This document shows, in pieces, positions 36,539-46,011 of a DNA stretch of 64,000 nt. How positions within the stretch are numbered: position 1 is the stretch's first letter; every line of letters begins with the position of its first letter. This stretch comes from Neptuniibacter sp. 1_MG-2023 (GTDB lineage Bacteria; Pseudomonadota; Gammaproteobacteria; Pseudomonadales; Balneatricaceae): assembly GCF_030547185.1 (NCBI RefSeq), contig NZ_JAUOQR010000011.1, forward strand, positions 54,116-118,115. Direction: 5' to 3'. The position numbers and the translations under genes are program-made. The notes under the pieces are model-generated. The model had not been told where the DNA came from. It ran no database searches and was given only the letters and a program-made list of their open reading frames with translations.

Positions 36539-38080
36539 TTATATAGCTTTTAACATAGATTTTAAATCTACAATCAAGGTTGCAAGCTCTTCTGATGATT
36601 TCATCATCTGTTTAGATATATCACTATTTTCAGTCGCAACTTCACGAATATTACAAATATTCCTACTAACCTCTTCTGCAACGGCACTTTGCTCTTCTGA
36701 CGCTGCAGCAACTTGAGTGGACCTATCCGTAATATTGACCATTGCACCGTTCACATCATCAAATGAACGGCCTGCATTTTCTGCTCTTTCAATATTCGAG
36801 TGTGCATATTGATTACAACGGGTCATAACGTCTACTGTCGATGATACTTGTTGTTGAATAGAATCAATCGTTGCTCTAATCTCACCTGTAGACTCTTGCG
36901 TGCGCTGAGCAAGCACTCTGACCTCATCTGCCACAACAGAAAAACCGCGCCCCTGATCTCCCGCACGTGCGGCTTCAATTGCAGCATTTAAGGCTAATAA
37001 ATTAGTCTGCTCTGCGATACTGTTGATAATATTTACAACCTGCTCAACCTCTGCTGCTTTTTCTTTAAGCACTTCAGATGAATGGCTAGCATTTTCAACT
37101 TCCCCGACTAGGTCTTTAATACCATCAATCATATCTGCAACAATAACCTTCCCGGTATTGGCTAATTGAGCAGTTGATTGGGTTGCTTCAGAGGTTTGCG
37201 CAGTATTCTCAGCAATTTCATGCGCAGTCGCAGACATTTCTGTAGCAGCACTCGCTAACATATCACTTTCAAGGTTTTGCTGCGTAATACCCTGTGATGT
37301 CTTTACAATAGAATGTTGAGTTTCTGTCATAAAATGACTCAACATATCGATACTATCTTCTACTCGTCCAATCACTGCTCGAAGTCGCGATTGCATCATA
37401 AAGTTCGCCAGTTCAGCAGAACCCACTTCGTTCATACCACTGGTCATTGCATACTGTGCTAAAGAATTATCATAAACCTCTTGGCTATATTGCCTAATTC
37501 GATTAAGAGGCTTTATGAGGTAGTAGTTTGAAAGCAACATCAGCAGACAACAGCCAGTAACAACTAAGCCCTTCACGGCTTCGCCTAATGGGCTAAAAGT
37601 AACAGCAACAATCGCTACACAAAAAAGTATTGAGAACGATGTCACCGTTTTTACGAGGCTTTTAGGTTTAATAGACACTGACTTACGCGATAACTTAGCA
37701 TAAGTTGATTCTGCACGAGCAATCTGCTCATCTGTAGGTTTTGTGCGAACTGATTGGTAACCTACCTTTACCCCTTCTCTGTCAAAAAGAGGCGTAACAT
37801 AAGCTTGAACCCAATAGTAATCGCCATTTTTGCAGCGATTTTTAACTAAACCTACCCAAGGTTTATTACTGCTAGCATGAGACCATAAATCGTTAAACGC
37901 AGCCGAAGGCATATCAGGGTGGCGCACAATATTGTGTGGCTGACCGATTAATTCATCAAGGCTGTATCCCGCTATTTTACAGAATTCAGGATTGGCATAA
38001 GTGATCTCACCTTTAAGGTTAGTTGTAGAAATCAACCTTACATCGCTTGCGTATTTCTGTTCATTGTTTGTGCAATGCAT
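36539..38080 (-). CDS. Aer-like PAS chemoreceptor
   Basis: A 513-residue energy or redox taxis receptor. The N-terminus is a PAS domain ([23 protein letters not shown], then NIVRHPDMP) similar to the flavin PAS of Aer. Two close helices follow at about residues 160-205, then the coiled-coil signalling region with the tip [15 protein letters not shown] and [15 protein letters not shown] at 38080 has CAGGAG seven bases upstream, better than the start at 38131. It signals to the chemotaxis machinery. Confidence 0.85.
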   Translation of the reverse strand: MHCTNNEQKYASDVRLISTTNLKGEITYANPEFCKIAGYSLDELIGQPHNIVRHPDMPSAAFNDLWSHASSNKPWVGLVKNRCKNGDYYWVQAYVTPLFDREGVKVGYQSVRTKPTDEQIARAESTYAKLSRKSVSIKPKSLVKTVTSFSILFCVAIVAVTFSPLGEAVKGLVVTGCCLLMLLSNYYLIKPLNRIRQYSQEVYDNSLAQYAMTSGMNEVGSAELANFMMQSRLRAVIGRVEDSIDMLSHFMTETQHSIVKTSQGITQQNLESDMLASAATEMSATAHEIAENTAQTSEATQSTAQLANTGKVIVADMIDGIKDLVGEVENASHSSEVLKEKAAEVEQVVNIINSIAEQTNLLALNAAIEAARAGDQGRGFSVVADEVRVLAQRTQESTGEIRATIDSIQQQVSSTVDVMTRCNQYAHSNIERAENAGRSFDDVNGAMVNITDRSTQVAAASEEQSAVAEEVSRNICNIREVATENSDISKQMMKSSEELATLIVDLKSMLKAI

Positions 38081-38530
38081 CCCAAACTCCTGTATAGACC
38101 AAACATTCGGTCTTTCCTTAATTAATAACAATCACTCAAATTACTGCAACGCACATAAAGCTAGATATCACACACTACCATTAAGTATGGTACAGCCTAT
38201 TAAAAACTAAGCACAAGTAACAAACAAGTGATAGATGAACATAATATTATCTTTATATTTCAACGGATTAAAAAACACACAAAGACAGCCCAAAAAACAC
38301 CTTTCGATCGTACAAGCTACATATATAACAAAAAATAGAATGATGCATCGCAACAGCAATAATAAATTGATACAAATCAATTTCCACTTAGCGATGCACT
38401 AGAGATCAAGCCTAAATAAAAAGCCACATTAAGCTAGGGAGCTTTTCCCTTTGACTAGCGGACAAAATAATAGCGATAAGAAAGGTAAAAGAGAGGTAGT
38501 TATAGAGAGATATAAAGGTTTTTCTACTTG
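38081..38530. other. Intergenic stretch between chemoreceptor and Bat operon
   Basis: About 450 bases with no gene seen. It is AT-rich and probably carries the chemoreceptor's promoter. A long hairpin at its right end is listed separately. Confidence 0.5.
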
Positions 38531-38570
38531 ATCACTTAACCAGAAAATCTGGCGTTTCTGGTTAAGTGAT
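38531..38570. terminator. 16-bp perfect hairpin after Bat operon
   Basis: Arms ATCACTTAACCAGAAA (38531-38546) and its exact reverse complement (38555-38570) with an ATCTGGCG loop. No T-run follows on the minus strand, so it may stabilise the 3' end or end transcription with help from Rho. It begins 11 bases beyond the BatD stop. Confidence 0.65.
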
Positions 38571-38581
38571 AATCCGGTCAT

Positions 38582-40333
38582 TTAACTAGGGACTAAAGGC
38601 GCTAAACCCTCAGCTTTACTAGATTTATCCGCTGAACTGTAATTTTTTATTACACACCAGAGCTTCTCACCCTCCCAGTTCGAACGCTCTTTATTATAAC
38701 AACACCGATTGAGCTCATTAATTAAATCGCGGCCTTCGGTAGAGAGCTTTAACTGCAAGCTATTCAAATTAGTACAGCCTGGGAACCTTACCCGTCCCCA
38801 CGCTAACAATGCATCACGTGCAGATTGAGGGTTGTTCGTTTTACAGGCCTGATGCAACTTATTTAAACTAGAACTTAAACTAAGCGCCTGATGATCTTTA
38901 TTAGTTTTAACTTCGCCCCCTTGCTTTTTAGAACGTTTATACCAAAAAGCCGTTATAAAACTCCCTAAAGCAGCCCCAAAAATCACTAGAGCAGCGATAA
39001 ATAACCACGACGTTTTCGCCTGAACCGGTTCCATTGGTATTGATGGAGTATCCCCCTTCAACAAGGGCTGTGCTTTTGTTGTCTGAGCGGAGTTCAGTAC
39101 AACATCATCATGAGATAATGCTGCATTAGGCTGCAGGCTCGCGCTTTGATCCAGATTTTCTGTTGCTTTACCTGTGTCAGAAGGCGCAACACTAATAATC
39201 TGTTTTTCTAAAACAGCCACCTCTTCTTGATTCGTCTTTGTATTCCACCAAGCGACCCTTATTTCAGGTAAAACAACGTCCCCTTGCTGGCTAGGAATGA
39301 TGGTGATCTCTTGTGTCATATTCACACTGAGCTCATTATCTTTCTGCTCTTGTTCATAAATAGGCTTAGCCGCATATTGCTTAATACCTGAAACCTTTGG
39401 TAGAACAATCTCAGTCAGCTGATCTTGTCCAACGCCTTTAGCTACAAGCTTAATCGTCCGAGTAACCGGCTCACCAACCTTCCATCCTTCACTACTGACT
39501 TCACTCTCAAGGCTTAATCCACTTGCCGCTAACCAATTCTTGCCACTAAAGTTTTCAGGTATAGGTGCCACATCTACCTTATAACTATCGGCAGAGATAA
39601 AAATACGCCGCATAGCCCGTGGATCATTCATAGAACGAAAAGGAGTATTCCCCCCATTTAGGCGACGAACTTCTGCACTAAGTTTTGCGCTATCAATCTC
39701 TAATGTCCCACTCTGTTGTGGTGTGATCAGCCAAGACTGCTCAATGACTAATAACTCACGGCCATTCAACGTTTCCCTATATTGACGCTGTTCACCTAAT
39801 GTCTGAATAAGCGCCTTACCTTGTTTTATGGTCGGTTCTTGGAAGGATGCGTTATAAATGCGTTGCCCTAAAACAAGATTCATCTGATAAATAATCGGTT
39901 GCTGAACCATCGGTGATTTGTCAGATAAGGTTGATAAAAGCTCAACCCCACCGTCAGCAGCGGATAACTGTTTTACCGGCTTAACCTCAATACTATGTGC
40001 TTGGCTTTTCTCCCCCTCTAAGGTCAGTGGAGGAATCGTTAATTTCCCTGCACGCTTAGGTGCTAAGGTAATAATCAACTTAGTGCTACTTTCCAAACTC
40101 CCGTTAATAAATGTGGTACTCGATTGATGACTACGACCAATAATTTCAAAATCTTTTTCTAAAGGAGACAGGTCCACTTGGCTAGAATTATTTTGAGTAA
40201 GGTTAAGCATTAATAAAAAGGTTTGGCCCTGTTCCACTACATTTCTATCTACCTGACTATCTATAGCTGCATATACCTGAAAACTGACCAGTAGCGTAAA
40301 TACTATGGATACTAATTTAAACAATCTCACCAC
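38582..40333 (-). CDS. batD: BatD-like protein (oxygen tolerance family)
   Basis: A 583-residue envelope protein: signal peptide at the start (VFTLLVSFQVYAA), several Ig-like beta domains (VDRNVVEQGQTFLLMLNLTQ; VGEPVTRTIKLVAKG), a membrane helix near residue 445 and a cytoplasmic C-terminus. It is the last gene of the MoxR/Bat operon; such proteins work with VWA partners in envelope or metalloenzyme maturation. It overlaps the previous gene by seven bases. Confidence 0.8.
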   Translation of the reverse strand: MVRLFKLVSIVFTLLVSFQVYAAIDSQVDRNVVEQGQTFLLMLNLTQNNSSQVDLSPLEKDFEIIGRSHQSSTTFINGSLESSTKLIITLAPKRAGKLTIPPLTLEGEKSQAHSIEVKPVKQLSAADGGVELLSTLSDKSPMVQQPIIYQMNLVLGQRIYNASFQEPTIKQGKALIQTLGEQRQYRETLNGRELLVIEQSWLITPQQSGTLEIDSAKLSAEVRRLNGGNTPFRSMNDPRAMRRIFISADSYKVDVAPIPENFSGKNWLAASGLSLESEVSSEGWKVGEPVTRTIKLVAKGVGQDQLTEIVLPKVSGIKQYAAKPIYEQEQKDNELSVNMTQEITIIPSQQGDVVLPEIRVAWWNTKTNQEEVAVLEKQIISVAPSDTGKATENLDQSASLQPNAALSHDDVVLNSAQTTKAQPLLKGDTPSIPMEPVQAKTSWLFIAALVIFGAALGSFITAFWYKRSKKQGGEVKTNKDHQALSLSSSLNKLHQACKTNNPQSARDALLAWGRVRFPGCTNLNSLQLKLSTEGRDLINELNRCCYNKERSNWEGEKLWCVIKNYSSADKSSKAEGLAPLVPS

Positions 40334-42351
40334 TGTTTCTCCTCTACTGCTTGCCCATTAGGCTGCTGACGATATTGATAGATAAACTTCCGTCGCCATA
40401 ACCCCGCGGGATCATCCTCTACTCTATTTAATAGTTGCTGCCTTGCTTGCTGCTCCTCATCAAGAGGCTGGCGGTCTTGCTGGGAACCTTGTGCGCTCAT
40501 ATTTTCTGCCGGATCATTATTTTGATCTTCAGCCTTATTCAATGCAGAGGCTTTTTGCGCCTCATTTTTTAATTGTTGATCGATCTTGTTTTTTACTGCT
40601 TGCTGTAACTGTTCGTTTGCTGCAGTTTGCTCGTCATTATTCTGTCCATCCCCGGAAGATCCCTGATCACCCGACATATTGTTTTTTGCATGTTGCTTAG
40701 ATGCTTTAGATTGATCGTCAAAGCCGCCATTCTGCGCATTCCCGTTTTGAGATGAACCCTCTTGCGGTCCACCCCCTTGGCTACTTTCATTTTTAGACGT
40801 CTGACCCTCAGAGTCTTGAGAGTTTGCCCCTTGAGCATCTGTACTTTCGGCATGATCCTCTTGTGAGGCACCCTCTTTTTGATCACTTTTTGACTGATCA
40901 TTATCATTTTTATTAGCTTGTTCCTGCTGCTGAAGCAGTTGCTCTACAACCTCTTTATTATGCAAAGCATCATCAAAATCAGGCTTCATCTTAAGCGCTT
41001 TTTCATACGCACTAAGTGCGGTATCTAACGCGCCTAAACGAGTCAATATATTCCCTTGGTTATACCAATCAGCAGCGGTTTCAGGCTCACCTAAAGCATC
41101 TAATGCTTGTTCATATTGCTGGCTTTCATAATGAGCTAACTGCTTCCAGTGGGGGTTTTTAAACTTTGCTGCAGCACTTTGCTTATCACCTGAACGATAA
41201 AGTTCCAAAGCTTGCTGATCTTGTGTTTGCCACAGGTCTTTCCACAACGACCCTTCGTTATTGACAGGGGCACTAACCTCCACTCCTTCAACAATAGGAT
41301 CTGCTTGGAGCTGACCGCTATGTCCCATAGCCATAAACAGCATACTAGGCAGCAACAAAGGCATTAACAGCGCAAGAATTCCTTTACGAAAAACCATTAA
41401 AACTAAAGGCAAAGCTAAAAGCACAAACCATGGCCCTTCGCTCACCCACCTATCTATTTTTTCGTTAGATTCTGTTGGACGCTGATCCCCCCGCTGGAAT
41501 TGAGCAATCAGATTATTAATATCTCGGTCATCGGCGGTTATCATTTGCGCTTCACCGCCCCCTAAGCTGGCAGATTCCTGCATAAGATCGGCTTGGGTTT
41601 TAGCGATAACAATCTGCCCATTTTGATCTTTTAATACGCCTCGCTCTGTTTTTACGGGCGCACCTTGCTCAGTTCCAACGGCTAATATAGAAATCTGTCG
41701 CCCCTGACTTCTCAGCCGTGTTGCTGTAGCTGCAATCTGGACAGGTAAGACCTCATCACTAATCAATAAAATATTGCCTTGGCTGATACCCGCTTGGCTT
41801 AGAAGTTGATCAGCAAGGGCAATCGCTTTATCCGCACGACTGCCTTGAGCAGGCATAATTTCGGGGGTCATCGCCGGTAATTGCGCCAATATAGTATCGC
41901 TATCATCCGTTAGAGGGGTCACACTAAAAGCATCAGCTGCATAAACTAACAACGCAACCTCCGCATCAGGCATTCGCCTAAGTAGATCTTCGATTTTAAA
42001 ACGCGCACGTTGCAAACGGCTTGGTTTAATATCTTCAGCATTCATCGATGCTGAAAGATCCAATGCAATCACTAACGCATCGCCTTGCTTAAATACCGGC
42101 TGCGGCTGTTTTTTCCATACGGGCTGGGCCGCAGCAACAATCAAAATTAAGGCTGCAATCAATAAACTAATCGGTAGCCATGGCGAGCGCTCCTCCCCTT
42201 TCTGTTCAAGAAAAGGGAGAAGTTCGGGATCACAAACGGCTTGCCAATGGGTCTGATTAATACGTTTATTTACCGTGAAATAAGCAAGAACCAATACGAC
42301 GGGTATCAACAATAGCCAGTAGGGCTGTAAAAAATGAAAATCAGCTAGCAT
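40327..42351 (-). CDS. BatB/BatC-like VWA-TPR fusion
   Basis: A 674-residue membrane protein. N-terminal helices at about 8-25 and 60-78, then a VWA domain with the metal site DLSASM (Asp98) and TPLTDD, more helices at ~310-345, TPR repeats at about 395-470 (YNQGNILTRLGALDTALSAYEKAL), and a Gln/Asn/Ser-rich, low-complexity tail (480-640). In BatB/BatC proteins these parts are often on two genes; here they are one. It probably scaffolds the MoxR ATPase at the membrane. Confidence 0.82.
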   Translation of the reverse strand: MLADFHFLQPYWLLLIPVVLVLAYFTVNKRINQTHWQAVCDPELLPFLEQKGEERSPWLPISLLIAALILIVAAAQPVWKKQPQPVFKQGDALVIALDLSASMNAEDIKPSRLQRARFKIEDLLRRMPDAEVALLVYAADAFSVTPLTDDSDTILAQLPAMTPEIMPAQGSRADKAIALADQLLSQAGISQGNILLISDEVLPVQIAATATRLRSQGRQISILAVGTEQGAPVKTERGVLKDQNGQIVIAKTQADLMQESASLGGGEAQMITADDRDINNLIAQFQRGDQRPTESNEKIDRWVSEGPWFVLLALPLVLMVFRKGILALLMPLLLPSMLFMAMGHSGQLQADPIVEGVEVSAPVNNEGSLWKDLWQTQDQQALELYRSGDKQSAAAKFKNPHWKQLAHYESQQYEQALDALGEPETAADWYNQGNILTRLGALDTALSAYEKALKMKPDFDDALHNKEVVEQLLQQQEQANKNDNDQSKSDQKEGASQEDHAESTDAQGANSQDSEGQTSKNESSQGGGPQEGSSQNGNAQNGGFDDQSKASKQHAKNNMSGDQGSSGDGQNNDEQTAANEQLQQAVKNKIDQQLKNEAQKASALNKAEDQNNDPAENMSAQGSQQDRQPLDEEQQARQQLLNRVEDDPAGLWRRKFIYQYRQQPNGQAVEEKQW

Positions 42352-42370
42352 AGTTTAAGAACCTCCATCG

Positions 42371-43387
42371 TTACCCTCTCCCTACTCGATTGGATAACAA
42401 CATCAACCATAAAAGCCCCAATAAAAGGCCCGCAATTAGGGGCCAATGATAAAGCGGATCTATCGGACGGAAGAATTCATTATCTTGCGCTATAGGCTCA
42501 AGCTCATCTAACAACTCATAGATCTCTGCCAGCTGATCAATATCACGCGCTCGGAAGTATTTACCTCCGGTCTTCTCAGCAATAGACGTAAGTGTTGTTT
42601 CATCAATATTACTGGTCGGGGAGGAGGCCTGTATGTATGAGTTAAAGCTTGAGAGTGAATTTAAAAGACCTAAGCGGGTATCTGCGCCAACCCCGATAGT
42701 ATAGATTTTCAATCCCTCTTTTGCCGCTAACTCTGCCGCTTCCGTAGGCGCTAATACACCAGCATTATTGGTACCATCAGTTAGTAAGATCAGAACCCGC
42801 TGTTTGCTATCAGATTGCTGGAAACGCTTGACCGCAAGACCTATTGCATCACCAATAGCCGTAGACTTTCCGGCTAAACCTATCTGTGCTTCATCGAGTA
42901 AGGTTTTTACCGTTTCACGATCATGAGTTAATGGCGCTTGCACATAAGCCTGCTCACCAAACAAAATTAATCCAACGCGATCCCCCTGTCGTCGTTCAAT
43001 GAAGTCCCCCGCAACAATTCGGGTAGCAACAAGGCGATTAATCAACTGTCCGTTGAGCTCAAAATCCGTTTCAAACATACTTTCAGACAGATCAACAGCC
43101 AGTACTAAATCTCTACCCTCTAATTGCTGTGGGATAGGTTCACCTAACCACTGTGGTTTTGTCGCAGCCGCGACCAACAGTAACCATACAACAAAAGCGA
43201 GAATAAACCCGCTGTAGCCCTTACGACCCACAATATTACTCTGTCCAACTACGGCCTTTTCCATTTGTTCAATAAAAGGAACATTAAGCGCATTTTTACT
43301 AACCCCTGTTGCAGGAGGCATGAAAGCTCTGACTAAAAAAGGCAGTGGTGCAAGTAACCATAACCAAGGCCAAGCAAACTCAAGCAT
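42371..43387 (-). CDS. batA: BatA-like VWA protein
   Basis: A 338-residue inner-membrane protein: two N-terminal helices, a VWA domain with the metal site VDLSESM (Asp99), TPLTHD-like second metal residue in QAPLTHDRET and LTDGTNNAG, and a C-terminal helix (LIAGLLLGLLWLMLL). VWA domains of this kind interact with the MoxR ATPase. It overlaps the DUF4381 gene by eight bases. Confidence 0.85.
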   Translation of the reverse strand: MLEFAWPWLWLLAPLPFLVRAFMPPATGVSKNALNVPFIEQMEKAVVGQSNIVGRKGYSGFILAFVVWLLLVAAATKPQWLGEPIPQQLEGRDLVLAVDLSESMFETDFELNGQLINRLVATRIVAGDFIERRQGDRVGLILFGEQAYVQAPLTHDRETVKTLLDEAQIGLAGKSTAIGDAIGLAVKRFQQSDSKQRVLILLTDGTNNAGVLAPTEAAELAAKEGLKIYTIGVGADTRLGLLNSLSSFNSYIQASSPTSNIDETTLTSIAEKTGGKYFRARDIDQLAEIYELLDELEPIAQDNEFFRPIDPLYHWPLIAGLLLGLLWLMLLSNRVGRG

Positions 43388-43856
43388 ACTTAGCTCCCTT
43401 GACCTGTTTGATCCACTGCCGACAAAACTGAATTAACCGGGTGTGATCAATCCTATCTGAACGTTGTCGCTGATAAGGGCCTTTGGCCAATAGTTCACGT
43501 GCGACCTCAACAGAAACACCGCCCGTATCTTGCAGAAATTGACACCAATTATCGCCAGACAAACTAGCCACCTGCTCCCGTGGATATAGGGAAAGCGCTA
43601 ATCTTTTTAACAAACTATTACTCTGCATAATCAATTGATTAGTGTCTTGATGCTGTGAATAAGCCTGTTCGATACTCTTCAATTCTCGTAGAGCATAACG
43701 TCTTGGGTCACTCAACTTTTTACGCAGGTAGCGAGCTAAATACACTAACGAAATGAGCACGATTATTAACACAACCCACCAGCCATAAGCTAATGGCCAC
43801 CAACCTATCGCCTCCGGCATCTGCATATCGCGCAAAGGAATTTGGCTATAATCCAT
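43380..43856 (-). CDS. DUF4381 membrane protein
   Basis: A 158-residue protein with one membrane helix (GWWVVLIIVLISLVYLARYL) near residue 30 and a cytoplasmic helical tail with SLYPREQVASLSGDNWCQFL, typical of DUF4381. It corresponds in position to MxaA/BatA-linked accessory genes. It overlaps both neighbours, so it is tightly coupled. Confidence 0.82.
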   Translation of the reverse strand: MDYSQIPLRDMQMPEAIGWWPLAYGWWVVLIIVLISLVYLARYLRKKLSDPRRYALRELKSIEQAYSQHQDTNQLIMQSNSLLKRLALSLYPREQVASLSGDNWCQFLQDTGGVSVEVARELLAKGPYQRQRSDRIDHTRLIQFCRQWIKQVKGAKYA

Positions 43857-44772
43857 GTTGCCCTCCGCTCATTGTAAACAGTGGATGATGGTTACTTTGC
43901 CAATGAGCAAACTCGACCCCTCTCAAATTATGTAGCTGTTCTAACAAATCTATACGTTGTTGAAATTGAGAGTAATACTGAGCTTGCTGTTGAGTATTAG
44001 CATCCACTACGACCTCACGCCCCTCACCGATAAAGCGATAATCTCTGCCTGATGGCAACTGGGCTTCTAACGGATCAGATATAAGTACCATTTTTAGTTC
44101 ACAGCGCTGGGCTATACGCATAAGATGCTGCTGAAGGGTAGAATCAACATCATGAAAGTCGCTGAACATATAAATAATAGTGCCACTACTTAGTAGTGAT
44201 TCCACTTCCATTAATTGCTCTGCAAAAGAAGCATTGTTAGTGGTTTCTGTTGCGCCATGAGTAAAGGCTGTAGATAAGGCAGAGATCATCTGCATCACTT
44301 GCTGGCGATTGTTGGTAGGCTTAAACAAACCACTCGCGCCATCATTAAGAATACGCCCCCCCACTCGGTCACCATTCGCAATAGTAGTCCAAACCACCAT
44401 TGCCGCAGCGTAAGCCGCTAACACAGACTTGTAATGACCTCGCGTTGCAAAATGCATAGGCTGGCGAAGGTCTGTTAAGACAAAGACAGGACGTTCCCGC
44501 TCTTCCCGATAAAGCTTGGTATGAGCTTTTCCCGTACGTGCCATTAAGCGCCAATCAAGATGCCGAATATCATCACCGGGTTGGTATTCGCGCACATCAT
44601 CAAACTCCATACCCCGACCACGAATATGACTCAGATGATGGCCCTCGCGAATGGCCATTCGCTCGTGCTGACGACCTCTAGCAGGTGGCCAGTGGCGTAA
44701 ACTTACCAACTCATCTAGCGTTAGTAAGTTACGGGCAGCAGGAATGGGCCTTGGACTGTCTCCCTGAAACAT
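43846..44772 (-). CDS. DUF58 protein
   Basis: A 308-residue soluble protein of the DUF58 family, with the conserved block RGRGMEFDDVREYQPGDD, then IRHLDWRLMART and KLYREERERPVFVLTDLR, the last part of a VWA-like fold. Its homologues follow moxR genes in many bacteria (MxaS in methylotrophs) and act with the ATPase in protein maturation. It starts 19 bases after the MoxR stop. Confidence 0.85.
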   Translation of the reverse strand: MFQGDSPRPIPAARNLLTLDELVSLRHWPPARGRQHERMAIREGHHLSHIRGRGMEFDDVREYQPGDDIRHLDWRLMARTGKAHTKLYREERERPVFVLTDLRQPMHFATRGHYKSVLAAYAAAMVVWTTIANGDRVGGRILNDGASGLFKPTNNRQQVMQMISALSTAFTHGATETTNNASFAEQLMEVESLLSSGTIIYMFSDFHDVDSTLQQHLMRIAQRCELKMVLISDPLEAQLPSGRDYRFIGEGREVVVDANTQQQAQYYSQFQQRIDLLEQLHNLRGVEFAHWQSNHHPLFTMSGGQHGL

Positions 44773-44791
44773 ATGAACTACCGCCTATCCG

Positions 44792-45799
44792 CTATGGTAC
44801 AGCTACACGAGCAATCAGCTCAGCTATCATTTGGTCTTTGTCTAACCCTTTAGCCTCAGCCACATAACTCAAGCCGATACGATGACGTAATACGCTAGGC
44901 GCGATCTCTTGAATATCATCAGGGGTTACAAAATCACGACCGGCTAACCACGCTTTAGCTCGAACGGCACGATCTAATGCAATCGTCGCTCGCGGACTAG
45001 CACCAAAAATAAGGCTTCCTTTAAGGTCGTCGCCGTAGAGTTCAGGCTGACGTGTCGCCATAATCAAAGCAATTAAATAATCCTCAAGATTCGGCGCCAT
45101 ATAAGTTTCCATAATGGCAGATCTAGCACTAAAGAGTTCATCTTCAGTCAATGTAATTTCAGCAGATGCCATTTGTCCATCTAAGCTTGCAGTATGCTCA
45201 TGGCGCACAAGGCGGAGAATCTCTTTTTCCTGTTCATGGTCTGGGTAATCCACCCTAATATGCAGCATAAATCGATCCAACTGCGCTTCAGGTAGAGGGT
45301 AAGTCCCCTCTTGCTCTAATGGGTTTTGTGTGGCCATTACCATAAAGAACTTGGCTAAGGGATAAGTTTTTCCTGCCACCGTGACCTGGCGTTCAGCCAT
45401 TGCCTCTAAAAGCGCTGATTGCACTTTAGCGGGAGCTCGGTTGATCTCATCAGCCAAAAGTAAGTTACAAAATAGAGGACCGGGGCGAAAGCTAAACTCA
45501 CCCTTCTGAGTGTTATAGATCTCGGTACCGGTAATATCGCTCGGTAAAAGATCTGGCGTAAACTGCGCTCGATGAAAAGTACCTTCTAAAAGATCACTTA
45601 ATGCATGGATCGTACGTGTTTTAGCCAGCCCTGGCGGCCCTTCTAACAACACATGTCCGTCAGTGAGTAGTGCGATGAGTAGATACTCGATAAGTTCATC
45701 TTGAGCTACAACACGTTTTTTTAATGCATCCGACAGCGCAATCAACTTCATTTGTAACGTTGTCGTATCGACAGTCCCTGTTGCTACTTCTGCTGTCAT
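44792..45799 (-). CDS. moxR: MoxR-family AAA+ ATPase
   Basis: A 335-residue AAA+ ATPase of the MoxR subgroup: Walker A EGPPGLAKT, Walker B LLADEINRAPAKVQ, sensor ATQNPLEQEGTYPLPEAQLDRF. It heads a six-gene operon and should remodel partner proteins with the VWA products. In methylotrophs the equivalent gene is needed for methanol dehydrogenase activity. Good ribosome site TAGGAG before the ATG. Confidence 0.92.
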   Translation of the reverse strand: MTAEVATGTVDTTTLQMKLIALSDALKKRVVAQDELIEYLLIALLTDGHVLLEGPPGLAKTRTIHALSDLLEGTFHRAQFTPDLLPSDITGTEIYNTQKGEFSFRPGPLFCNLLLADEINRAPAKVQSALLEAMAERQVTVAGKTYPLAKFFMVMATQNPLEQEGTYPLPEAQLDRFMLHIRVDYPDHEQEKEILRLVRHEHTASLDGQMASAEITLTEDELFSARSAIMETYMAPNLEDYLIALIMATRQPELYGDDLKGSLIFGASPRATIALDRAVRAKAWLAGRDFVTPDDIQEIAPSVLRHRIGLSYVAEAKGLDKDQMIAELIARVAVP

Positions 45800-45956
45800 A
45801 TATTACTCCTAGCACCTTTTAAATATTAAAATTCAACGAGTTATCTATAATATATTAGGTCAATTGTTTTTATTTCAAGCGCCGACCAACATAATCTGAC
45901 TATAGATTTGAGAAGAAGTTCCAGATAAAAAACCTGACGTTTAACGCTTAACAGAT

Positions 45957-45985
45957 AAAAAAAAGCCATGCATTTCAACATGGCC
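45957..45985 (-). terminator. Rho-independent terminator after AcoR-like gene
   Basis: On the minus strand GCCATG (45984-45979) pairs with CATGGC (45970-45965) around an 8-base loop, followed by eight T (45964-45957). It is 27 bases beyond the stop of the sigma-54 activator gene and separates it from the MoxR operon. Confidence 0.85.
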
Positions 45986-46011
45986 TATTTAAAATTATTT
46001 AAGGGATAAAT

